This document shows, piece after piece, positions 12,301 to 25,153 of a stretch of 64,000 nucleotides of DNA (position 1 is the first letter of the stretch; each line of letters starts with the position of its first letter). Below the pieces are notes generated by a model that saw only the letters and a list, made by a program, of their open reading frames with translations, was not told the origin of the DNA and made no database searches. The stretch is from positions 63,205,501-63,269,500 of the forward strand of contig JAMJFZ010000107.1 of assembly GCA_026225945.1 (NCBI GenBank). The letters run 5' to 3'. The position numbers and the translations under genes were made by a program. This DNA is from Cricetomys ansorgei. Taxonomy: Eukaryota > Chordata > Mammalia > Rodentia > Nesomyidae.

Positions 12301-15300
12301 GCATGCACATGGTGTATATACATACAGGCGCACAGAACACCCATATACACAAAATAAACATCTTTTAAAAAATCAACACTAAGTAACTAAAGAATTGACC
12401 TACTGACTCTTCATAGGTGATCTGAAGTCAACCAAGCTTGGGCAACAACAACAAAACTAAGCTTTCACTGAACAGAGGCAAGCTAGAAACCCATGTCTGA
12501 TATACAACCAAAGAAAGAAATCCATATACCCAGGTAACTTTGTAGAAACAAAACAAATATGAAAGAAATGTTCTCCAGTGAGAATTACCTAGATTAATCC
12601 AGGACACAGAATTTAAAATAACAATGATCACACTCAAGAAACTCACAAATACAAAATATATACATGGCTGAATGAAATGATAAAGAAAATTTGGGCTCTA
12701 AAAAAACAGAAAAAATGTAAAAAGACTGAAGAAAACACCAGTTATGAAAATGCAATTGAAAAACTCAACAACTCAATTAGAAAACTCAGGGGGTGGGGGA
12801 GCCATACCAGTAGAATGGACCAAATAGTAGATAGAATATAAAGACTTTGGGGTAAAGAACAAGAATTGAACCACTCAAGTAAAGAATACAGAAAACCACA
12901 AAGCAGTATGAGGAACTTTAGGACTCCATGAAAAGACCAAAGCTATAAATTATAGGCATAGATGGGGAAGAATTGTTGCACAAGTTTATTTTTAGTTATA
13001 TTTAAAACAATTGTTTTCAGCACTGTTGGGTGAGGGACCGTCTAGGGCGTTCTGTATTGTCTGCAGGTGTTGGATTTCTGTGGGGGATTTTGATTGCTAT
13101 TGATCTGCACCTGAGGAGTTCTGAATCAATAAAAACACCTGGGCTCAGACGCTCAGGGTTCCACTGTAGAGTGTGGTGCTGGCCGTGATGGTGGTTCCCT
13201 CTGCTGAGGTCTGGTGGCCTTGCACCTACGAAAAATGCCTTTTGGTCTTCGATGAGCGGCCCCCGTAGGCGTACTACTACAAATAGTGTCTGCAACGTGG
13301 GGCCCTACATCTTGCCAGATAATCCAACATGAAGACAAAGAAGAAATAAATTCGAGACCTCTCAGAGTTCTGTAAAGTACACTCAGGGAAGCTATCAGAG
13401 GATAGAGATGAAGGTATTAATTGAAGGCTCCTGAAGGAAGAGAGAGAAAGGAAATAAGCCTCTATAAAGAGAAAAGGCTCTGAAATTAATAAATAAATGA
13501 GGAAAAAAGCTCCAGGGTGAGAGCCACAGAACGGAGGCTTTTAGAGATAAAGAATTCAGCTGGGAGCAGAAAAAAGCAAGGTTCTTTACTGCTTTTCTTG
13601 ATCATGGAGCCAGTGTTCCCTCCTGCCGCTGGTGGTAGCATGCTGTTTCACGAACTGTGTTTTCTGATAGCTGTGTTGTATGTGTGTGAAGCTCAAGTGT
13701 TTGAGGCCTATGAAGAAGGGTGTATGTTTCCCTGTAGCAGTGGTGAAAAAGAACGCCAAACTGCCAAGACTTTGCCAGATATTCTTCCCACCGGCCCAGG
13801 ACCCCCTGTTGTTGTGAAAGCCATGGCTTAGAGCCAAAAAGCCACTTAGTTAAACTGAACAGTTTCTTTTTTTTCTGCAAACCTGGCTATAAGCAGTCCA
13901 GGCAAAGGTGATGAGAACTCTACACCATGAGGCAGCTCTTCCTGCAGTCAGTGAGCAGTCATTTTTCCAGTAAACCAGACTCTATCTTAAAACCTGGAAA
14001 GTGTTTCCTCAGGGACAGCACACAGAAACTGTCTTCTAGAACTGGGCAAGGTTGTATCTCATGCTGGCAGCCGAACTTGGTATTGTAAGAATCACCCAGC
14101 TGGTTCTGGTTTTGAAGCATGAAGGGGTCTTTGGAGAGAAGCTGAGGCTTGGCATTGGAAGAGGCTAGGAAAGGTCATTAGTGGAGATGCATCCTCAGTG
14201 GCAGTTAAAGGCCCAGAAGGGGTTATGTAAGGAAGTTGAGGCTTGGCAACATGAAGAGAGCCCAGGAGAGGCCACTGGTGAGGGTACAGCATCTGTAGTA
14301 GTTGAAGGCCCAGATTGAAGGGATCATGAAAAGAAGTAGAAGCTTGGCACCATGAAAAGAGTCCAGGAAAGGCTATTGGTGACAGTGCAGCCCAGTTACA
14401 GCAAGGGACCCAGCAGTTTTTGAGATGTCAGTACCATGGGATGACCACCAAGAGCAGTAGCAGTGGAGTGAAGTCAGCCAGACCCTGGAGGACAAACTGT
14501 GTGTGCTGCAGAAGTCAGAGCCAGAGAAGTGATCCAAGCCCTTTGGAGGAGCCCAGAAGATCGTGAGTGAATTCCAGATAATTGGACATTGGTAATGTTT
14601 TTATGCTGTCCGAAGACATTGTGAAAAGCTTGATACATGTTTGGTTTCATTTGGTCCTGTGCATTAGTAACCCTAGTGATTGTTCTTCCTGTAAATGATT
14701 TTGCTGGTGTAGTGTTAAATTGTGTTGTAAAGATAATGCAATTTTTTTATACAGAAAAGGGGAATTGTTGCAGAAGTTTATTTTTAGTTATGTTTAAAAT
14801 AATTGTTTTATGCACTGTTGGGTGAGGGGCTGTCTAGGGCATTTTGAATTGTTTGCAGGTATTGGATTTCTGTGAGGGTTGTTTAATTGCTTATGATCTG
14901 CACCTGAGGAGTTCTGAATGAATAAAAACACCTGAGCTCAGACACTTGGGGTTCCACTGTGAGTATGGCACTGGCCATGGCAGTGCTTCCTTCTGCAGAG
15001 GTCTGTCAGGGTTTGAGACAATGAATATACCTCCGTGCCTCCCTTGGTGAGCCCCCACAGTGCACCACTGTGGTGTACTGCTACAAAGACTCTCCAGTTA
15101 ATGACATAGACCAGTTTTCCGACAAGATCATAGAAAAAAATTTCCCCAAATTAAGGAAAGACATACACATAAAGATACCAGAAGCACATAGGCCACCTAA
15201 AACAGAGGACCAGAAAAGAAGCTTACCATGGCATATTATGATTAAGACAGAACACATAGAACCAAGACGAGGTATCAACTGCAAGAGAAAACCCACAAGT

Positions 15301-18300
15301 CACATATAAAGGAAAAATGTCAGAATAACAGCTGAACTGTCAGTGTGAACTTTAAAAGCAATACACTCCAAGTTCTAACAGAACACAGGTGCCACCGGAA
15401 GGTGGCATGTAAACTTCCAAAGGAGGAGCCAACCAGCAGTCCTACCCAGCCAGTCCTACCCTACCCTACCCAGTCCTACCCTTCACCTAAGAACCACATA
15501 AATGACCAGCATGGCACGGAAACCCTCAGGGTGCAGTGGCACATATGCCTTGGCAGTAACCAACAACTCTTCAATTGGACTTAAGCCCACTCAACAAGAG
15601 GAAAACCATACCTGATATTGGAAACCTAGCTAACTACTCAGAACTAGTGAATCCTAGAACATTGTAGAAGAGGGAGTAGAAAGATTGTAAGAGTCAAAAG
15701 AGTGGGAGTTTGCTGTGAATCTGTGTCTCCTAGTAATATCAGAAGCTATACCCACAAAATCTTATCACCATGACTGGCCAAACATGAGCTGAATAAGGAC
15801 AACACTAACAGATGCACTGAAGCAGACAGGGAAACGTCCACGGAGGCCTCAACCCTACACAAAGAATTCTAGGCAACGGAGGAAAGCTGGGAGAAGACGA
15901 GTTGATCTTCTCCAGGGAAGAGCTCAAAAATTGCTTATTGAATACCAAATGGTCAGCCCTGAAAACGTGCACGCAAGTAAAGTTATACAGACTGAGAAGG
16001 TTATAGTTAGGAACACACATAAAATAAGAATGCATATATGTATGCAATAACAATGAAAAGGGATCATAAATTTGAATGAGAGCAACGAGGGGCCTATGGG
16101 AGGGTTTGAAGAGAACAAAGAGAAGGGAAATGTTGCTATTAATTATAACATCAAGAATTAAAAAGAGTGAAAAATAAAAAGAACACAGGTGTCAGCCCAA
16201 GTTACTACTATACCCAGCAAATGTATCAGCCATAATTAATTGAAGAAAAAAAACTTTCCATGATAGAAGCAGGCTGTAACAATTCATGTCCAGCAAACTA
16301 ATCTCACAGAGAATACTAGAAACAATACCTCAGACTGAAGAGAGAACTAAGCATGTAAGAGGGTACAGAAAATGCCACGCAGAGAATCGGATCCTGCCTT
16401 GTTCAGCTAGCCTTGGAGAATCTCCCTCTGCAGCAGATGGGAACAAATACAGACACAGTGTGCAGACAGTGAGAGATCTTGAAACACTCAGTCCTAAATG
16501 AGATGTCCCCATCAATTCTTCCCAGCAAGGCTCATGGAACCCTGGAGAAGAGGACACAGAAAGACTGTGAAACCAGAGGGGAGAGAGGAGACCAAGGAAA
16601 CAAGGCCTCTAAACACAGCAGGACCAGCACACATGTGAACTCACAGAGACCGAGGCAGCACGCACAGGGCCTGAATGGTTCTGCACTGGACGAGGTCCTA
16701 GCACTGAGAAGAGAAGTGGACACAAGCCCACATCCCTCACCCAGAAGCTATCTTCAACTGCTAATCACATATAAATGAAAAATTAGTTCTCTCTAATGGA
16801 GTCTCACTGGGCTACAAACCACTCTTAAGGGCAGGCCCCACGGCCAGCAGTAGATGGTCAACACAGAATAAACTCAACGGCATCTTTGGAGATTCTTTGT
16901 CTTATGTTATGCCAAGGTATTTACTTGTTTACTTATTTTTTTATTTATCAACCTTACAGGCCCTTTACCTGTATACTGTGACTTCTGTTTTTGGGTTTTT
17001 AGGAGATTCCTGTGCATACACACATGTGTATATCTATGTCTATGTGTGTTTCTCATGCTTTACCTTTGGCTGCTTTTCCTGTTTTATTTAAACTTGTCCT
17101 ATTCTGGTTTGTGTTTGTTTTATCTTACCTTATTTCATTATTATTCTTTAGACGCCTGTTTGTTTTCTTTTTCAAAAAATTATTTATTTTATTTTACGTG
17201 CATTGGTGTGAGAGTGTCAGATGCCCAGGACTGGACACATAAAAAATAAATAAATTCATTCATTAGTAGACACAAAGAATAGTTCTTGGCTTTGAACATG
17301 GACCCATTGCGCACTTTTTTTTTCTACTCCGGCTTTTCACAGTGAGACAGTATTTCAGGGCGCACAGTTTAGGACTTCACATGCTTCCTCATGTAAGGAG
17401 AACATCGCAGGAGACTATTGTAGAAACTTAAATGTAGGCAAACGAGCACCTGAGCAGCGGAGAGGCATCGAGGAGGGGAACATGGAGAAAAGTTTCAAAG
17501 GCATAACCAAGAAGAATTATCAACTAATTGGATCTAGGGATCACAGCAAAGAACCAGTGACAGTATCACATTCTAAGATCCCAGTGATTGACTACTGGTG
17601 CATACACGGAAGCAGCTAGGTGCATATTCATCACGAGGGTGAAGAACGCCCACGTTACAGATTTTGCAGCTAACACACAGAGAGTGCTTCTAAACACCCA
17701 CACAGTTGAAGGAACAAGTTTTAATGAAAGAAAGGGAATGCTGAGCACGAGCAAGAAGAGTGTTTGCGAAGACTCGAACGCTCAGAATCAGGCATGAGCG
17801 GACGCCCTCAGCTAGGACGAGCCAAGGAAAACAAGAGCGGCGTGTGGCAGGGCGTCGCGTTAGTAACAGAAGAACTCAGATACACGAAGGACCGTTCTCA
17901 CCGTTAAAAGCATTTAATTTTGGGCTTGTTTACAGTTTCAAAAGGTTAGTCCTTGATCGGTTTGGTGGCGAGCACGCCGTTTGAGCATAGGTGAGAGTTC
18001 AACTTCCTGATCAGGAGGCATGAGGAGTCAGAGAGAGCGAGACTTGGCCTGGTAGGGACTTTTGACCTCCAATCATCCTCAGTATTGCACCTCCTCCAAC
18101 AAGTCCACGCCTCCTAATCCTTCCTAAACAGTCCACCAACTGGGGACTAGACGTTAAAATATATGAGCCAGTGGGGGCCATTCAAACCAACACACTGTTA
18201 CATCAAAGGCCTACCATCATCGGAGGCATTTTTCAACATGATATCTAAACATTGCCTCCTGGGTCCCGCTGTTTGAAGGAAAGAGGTTCCGTTCTAGTTC

Positions 18301-21300
18301 ATGAACTCACTGTTTCTCAGGATGCCAGACCACAGAACGTCTGACTGCAAACGAATCACGGAGGACACAGCTACAGATTCTGGGCCTCATTCCAGATTTC
18401 CTGAGCCATACACCAAGAGAGCAACCTAGGAATGCGTATCTTTAGAAGCTCGTAGGTGATTTTTTTTAAAAATCTTATTTTAAAAAGTGACTGGAAACAA
18501 GATAAAATGGCCAAAGCAGACATGAATTTAAACACTGAAAACCTTGACAGATTGCTGGGAATGCACTCAAGCATTGTGGGAAAGGGAAGGACAACGCAAG
18601 CCTAAGCCAGAATGTACAGAAAATGCCTTTGCAAAACCCACTTTGAACAGCAAGGTGAAGCAAGCTCTGGTGTGAATCGAAATCAAGAATCACCAAATTG
18701 GATGGTAGCCTTGGAGCAAGATGCATCTCTTTGTGACCTGGATAATGAACCAGCTGATTTGACATTGCGTTTTCAGTGAAACACCAGGCCCTGCAAAACT
18801 GCTTGATGGATGAAGTGCCTGTTGTGTAAGCATAAGGATGCACGAATGGATCCTCAGCCCCTGTTCAAGAAGTTGGGTGTGGTGGTTTGCTCCTGTAGTC
18901 CTAGCCCTGGGGATGTGGAGACAGGAGGACCTCTGGTCTTGCTCGATTAGCACAGGCCAGGATCAGCGAAGAGACCTAGTCTCAACAAATAAGATGGATA
19001 GCCATTAAAGAAGACACTGACTTTGACTTCTGGATTCCCCATGTGCACAAACACTTGTACCCACACAGGCACACACACCTCTACCGCTATACACATACAC
19101 ACAAACAAAAGCAAACATAAAACACCTGAAATTTCAGGTCATATATTTTCTCTTACCATACAATTTTTGGAAGAAAAACAGGAAAAAATAGTCTCCTGCC
19201 ACATCAACATCTGTATTTCTAGATCACCCCCGTCGCCTCTGCCAACACCTGGGTGGAAGTGGAGAATGTTAAAGTTAAAACCTCTCTGCTACTCGCAGCA
19301 CAGCTCAGGAAGAGGAGAGGGATCTCACTGAACAATGCACTCATCATTAATTATTTGCATAGGTTTTGTTTTTGAAAAGCAAGACTTCAAAAGCCCAATT
19401 TTGGTCTCCTAAAGCAGAATGTATAGGGCTAGAGAAAAAGAGAGGTGGGGGGATCATGTCCTTTAGTTTTTATGAGTTAGGATTCCACTGTTTCCTCTTT
19501 CTAGAAGAAAACAGGAAGGGTGTTTTCAAACTGTCTGGGACTTCCAGTCATGGCATTTAAATACAATTATCTAAACTCCTCTTGTTCTGCCTTGTCTCCA
19601 GTTCTTAAAGCGATCTCTATGGAAATACAGGGTGGCCATAATCAGAGTTCCTTTAGTGCTCAGTGTGAGTTTCACATAAACGGTCTTATGCTCCTCTTTC
19701 TAGTTCTAAAGGTCCCCACTTTATCATTTCCTCAAATACCTGGTTTTGGAAGCCTCCAATCAACCTTCTTCCATATTTTACCTTAAATACTCGAAAAAGG
19801 CACAATCATTTTTGATGCTCCATCTAACACTGTTTGTTTTCTTTACAGTTAATGTTTTGTTAACACCGTCTTACTAAATTGCCATCATGAACTGTGGTCT
19901 CTTGCCTCAGTTCCCTCTCAGTTCCCTCTGCTCCATTCCAGTTACTGAACTTCTACTGATGTCTACTAGAAATCAACAGGGTGTAGATGTAAAAGACTGT
20001 TATGTACTTGTATGAAAATCTTTTATGTGACACAGTGTCATGTACATTGAATATAGATGATATATTTATCATATATCATATATATTTACACATTAAATAT
20101 ATATTTAAAAATATATAAAGAACTATATGTAGAACAATGCTTATCACATGACAAGAAGAAATGGCTTCGTCTAAGGCCTTAAGTTCCCACGCATTTTGAA
20201 ATTTCATACTGTGTAAGTGGATCTTAATGGTTTAAAAACACAAAAGTAAAACATAAACAAAAATCCCATGACATGGGAAATCTCTATCTTACCCTTCCTT
20301 CACCTGTTTTGTTTCTCAGCCCCAAACATGCAACCAATATTTTGATTTTTTTTTTTAGAAACACAACCAATTGTGAATATTTGTTTTCTACACAAATGTG
20401 AACACATAGACCTTCCTCTGTTTTACAGAAATAGTTTTTTGGACTTAGCCAAAATTTGAGTTTAAATCATTAGTAAGGGAGGGAGCAGTGCAGTGTTACA
20501 GGTTTTTCAAAGTATTTCACATAGGCAGATAGGAAAAGACACCCTGAACTTGCGAGGAAGTGCAAGCTACTGGACACAAAACTTCCATTTCTGTGGACAA
20601 ATTGTATTATCAATTCTCTGCAAAGTAAAGAACCATAAAATAGCTCAAAGGAGGTGGGAGGCACTGGTAACCCTGAACAGAAGCTCTAGCCAAGATATTA
20701 CCCACTTTCAAGTCTTTTACACCTGGACTGAGGTCAGAGAATCTATGAGAAAGGACAAGGATGCCTTCCCCAAATCCCCACAGCAACTGATGAGGGAAAG
20801 GGAAGGAGAGGGACATTTGCGAGCTGTCAACAGCTGTCACGTGACCAGTGGGCAATTCTGAGGTAGGAGTTCATGTGTGAGAGATTGTAACTAGGGAGCT
20901 ATAAGTTAGGTCATCTGTGAACTTATCTATGAATGAAACCCTTCCAAACATGAAAACGCTGGCCCTTCTACCCAACCCCGTAGTTCTAAATAAAGCACTT
21001 ACCATAAATAGAATAAATAATGAATCTTTTTATCACGAGTATTTTTCTTGAAGGGAGAGCCCAATGGTAGCTAACTTTCAGTTTTTCAAAATATTCAACG
21101 TATCTGTTCTGCAAAGCAACAGAAGCCTCAATTTAAGTGGTGGTGGAAAGTCTAATGTCAGCATTACTAATCCTACTTCTTTCCTTCCTCACCACCACTC
21201 TCTCTTACAAAGAGTTTGTAAAGAACAGTTAAGGTAAGCAAACAATTGTAGGATGCTATTGCATAGCTAGGCGTATTTCATGTATGTTGCCCCTTGACTG

Positions 21301-21627
21301 ACTATCTACCAAGAAAAAAATACCGTGTTTGGCGTGGTAAATGAACTAACACAAAGGGAGACAATCCTTGCATATGGGCTGCCCATATTGTTGATTTTGT
21401 GCATGTGAGATATGTATGTATACACACACACACACACACACGTATATATATCTACACATACAAACATATATATGTGTATATATGTACATATGTATATATA
21501 TATGTGATAGCATATGTGCATGTGTGCATGTGGATAGGTAGTTGCTCCTGTGGAGGCCAGAGGTTGGTTCTGGTTATCTTCTTGGATCATCACCACCATC
21601 ACCACCATCACCACCATCATCATCTTC

Positions 21628-21664
<37 letters not shown>

Positions 21665-24234
21665 AGATAAGGTCTCAGTGTGTAATGCTGGTGGCCGAAA
21701 ATTTGCTGTGTAGACCAACCTGGCTTAGAACTCCCAGAGATTTATTTTATTAGTGTTTTTTTTTTTTTTTTTTTTTAACAAAGGGTCTCTCAGTAAACTT
21801 GGAGTTTATCCATTTGGCTATACTGGCTGGCCAGTGAGCTCTACAGGTTTACCAGTCTCTGCTTCTCTCCCTCCCCAAGTGCTGAGGTTTCTGCACCAGG
21901 CCTGCAGATGGGTGCTGGAGATTTGAATTTAGGTACTCACTCTTGAGTGGCAGGCACTTCCTGAATGAACTGTCTCCCAAGTTCTGGCTCATGCTTGAGA
22001 TCAGAAAAACATCCAAAACAGCTCTAACATTTCAGTGTGGTGGTTGAAACTTAACTTATAATTGCATTAGAGAAAAAATGTGGTTTGGTGGAGAGTAGCC
22101 CCTTGTCATAGCAGAACAGTATACATGAAGACTCTAGAGGACATCTATTCGTCAGTAGACCACATGTCATTCTTCTCTGTCTCTCCAGTTAGAGCTTCTT
22201 TACTCTCTGTTTCTTTTTATTGATTTTGGGAGGGATCATTGGCATTCTCTCAGCCTTCTACTTTCCCTATGGAATCTGCTCACAGGACCTTCCTTAAATC
22301 TTTCTTCAAGAAGTTGAAACATTCTGGTTGTTGAACCAACTGGGAAGTGACAGTAAAAATTAACAGCCATACTTCCTATTGTGGAAGTCTAGGATCATCT
22401 AGATGTCTCAGTGGGTAAAAATACTTGCTATACATGTGTGAAGAGCAGACTTTAAATCTGTGTGTGTATACCTGTAACCTCAGCATTGTAATGCAGAGAC
22501 AGACAGATCCCTGGAGCTCACTTGTTAGCCAGCCTAGGCCAAACAGCAATCTCCTGGCTCAGTGAGAAGTCCCATCTCAAGGCAACAAGGTAGAGAGCAA
22601 TAGAGGAAAATGCCTGATGCTTTCCCCTGGTCGCTACATGCACACACACAGCACATGCACCTGCGAACTCACAAGCACGCAACACACACACACACACATA
22701 CATACACACAGAGAGAGAGAGACAGAAAGAAAGAAATCTAAGTCATGTGTCTTTCTGAGTCTATCATGTTATCTCTTTATGCAAACCTAAATTAAAAATT
22801 ATATATGATGCATTGTGTTTATATGTTTGTAGGAGGGAAGGAATTGGGGCACAGAGGGAATAATGGAATACTTAAAGGAACGGCGACACAGAAAGAGCAC
22901 ACGCACACATAGATACATAGTGGAATACACATAATAAGCACTCAGCGGGAGAAGAGGGTACTAGCTCAGGGAAGGAAGGAAATGAGCCAGATCACAGAGG
23001 AGGACAGTAAGCACAGGGGCAGGGGCCAATGAGGGCAAAACACGACACATGTATGTCGACATCGTGATGAAACCAGTTACTTTGTATCCTAACCTGAAAC
23101 ATTGTTTTTTTTTTTAAAAGAAATGACAGCTATAAGAAAGATGACTACCAGTCCTTAACTCTGAAGTGGATGCACTGTGGTCAGGCGAGTGGTCCAGTCG
23201 AAGGATGTGATGGCATATTAGTACCACCACCCAGCAAAGGACACTCTGTGCCATGACCTTGCTAACACCTCTCAAACCTGTAGTTGAGGCCTTGCATTGG
23301 TAGCCTTGATAAGCAGTATTAAGAAGTTTTTTTGTTTGTTTTTTGTTTTTGTTTTTGACACAGGGACTCTTAGTGTAGCCTGGGCTATCCTGGAACTCTC
23401 TATATAGAGTGGGCTGGCCCCCACTGAACTCACGGAGATCCACCACTCTGCCGTCTGAGCGCTGAGATTACAGGCATGCACCACCAAGTCTGGTGGGTAT
23501 TAAGATAAGAGTCTCCTTATGTTGGTTGTCTGAAATACTTGTGGGATAAAATGATCTGCTGACTGGGATTTCCTTGAGAACAACTCAGGCTTAGGAAAGG
23601 AGAGTGCGGAGAGTGGCGTCTGGGGACGGAGGAGAGCAGGCAGAGGGTGTTCCAGGACGGAGGAGAGCAGGCAGAGGGTGTTTGGGGGGGGGGGGAGGAG
23701 AGCAGGCGGAGGGTGTGGGGGGGGAGGGGGACGGAGGAGAGCAGGCAGAGGTGGCTGCAGCACAGAGGGCTGAAATGGCTGAGGTGTGGTGATGAGTCTT
23801 TTACTTTGCTTTTTGTGTGTGTTGTGGTTTGAGGTAGCCTTCACCTACGCCTTCCTCAGGTCCCCCCCCAAAAATGGGATCCAGTCACCATAAACTGAAA
23901 CTGAGCCACACCGACCTTCTCCAACTTAAACTGCCGTAGCATATATTTGCCACAGCGGTGACAATTCTCACTAGCACACTGTTTGGAAAACTCTGTAGTA
24001 AGCTGTTTTTTGAAAGATTAAAAGGCAATCATGTTTGTTTCACAATAGTTAGTATGTAGAATTAAATGTGACATAGAGACACACACAAATACAAAATACA
24101 ATCATATCTGATATATAATAAATATTTTTTGAGATGAGGTATTGCCTGGGATAGCCTCAAAACGACATCCTCCTGCCTCACTATTTCTCCTTTTCATTCT
24201 TCTTTAAAATACAATTTCTCCCTACCCCATCCCC

Positions 24235-24272
<38 letters not shown>

Positions 24273-25099
24273 GAGTCATCCAGAAACAGTTCCTGTGATG
24301 TTCTTCAGGGACTGAATTGTTCATGATCTGATTAGATGTCTGTGAAAGACTCAATTTCTTTCAGGGATCGACTTCATATTGATGGTTACAGGTCAGGACC
24401 CTCCTATCTCAGGAGGGTAAATTAATTCCTGAGGCCCAGAAAGAGGAACAAATATAAAGTGTAAAGCAGACAAAATGGGCAGACCACAGGCTTGCAGCTG
24501 AGGTGGGGATCTCAGCCTTCGGATGGAGCGAGGTCTGCCCCAGGGCACTTGCGTGCTGCCAACTGATCACGGGATAGGAGGGTGGGCCATGAAACCAATG
24601 GCAAGTGCTGATGCCATCGCCCTCCCTCAGAACCCTCAAAACAGAGATCTTACCTGAGAAGGAGTCTCTACTCCTTGAAACTTAGAGCTGCTGGTTTTAT
24701 CCGTTCGCCGCTCTCCAAAAAAGAAAAGACCTTCCTAGGGAAAAGGGGACAACACAACCACGGTTGGCTGCACTCCTCCCTTCCCTAGTCCAGGCATTCT
24801 TGAAGTCTGGCTTCCTTAGGTTGGCAGTCTCTGGGTAGAGGCTACCCACAAATATCACAGTTAGAAAGCCACACCAGTGATTTATCTAGACAACAGACTC
24901 ATAAACACATGGTGCCAGCGCGGGAAAGGCTAGAAAGCATGCACTCTAACCCTTCTACCTTCCATTTTACAAACAAGAAATTGAGGCAAAAACAAAAAAC
25001 GAAAAACTGACCCATGTCACGGCTAGGCAGAAGCAGCCCCAGGCCTTGGTGGTCTAAGGTGCCATTCACTGCTTTTAAATAATTTATTTTGTGACTACA

Positions 25100-25153
<54 letters not shown>

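Noticed and set aside
13517..13831. 104-codon frame in the LTR element interior
   Set aside because: It has no gag, pol or env resemblance, and an overlapping minus-strand frame is of similar length; likely chance.
21306..21713. Poly-Met and poly-His frames
   Set aside because: They come from the (CAT)n trinucleotide array.
23604..23844. Gly/Glu-rich and Pro-rich frames
   Set aside because: They come from local G-rich tandem repeats (GGAGGAGAGCAGGCAGAGG); no splice signals or family match.
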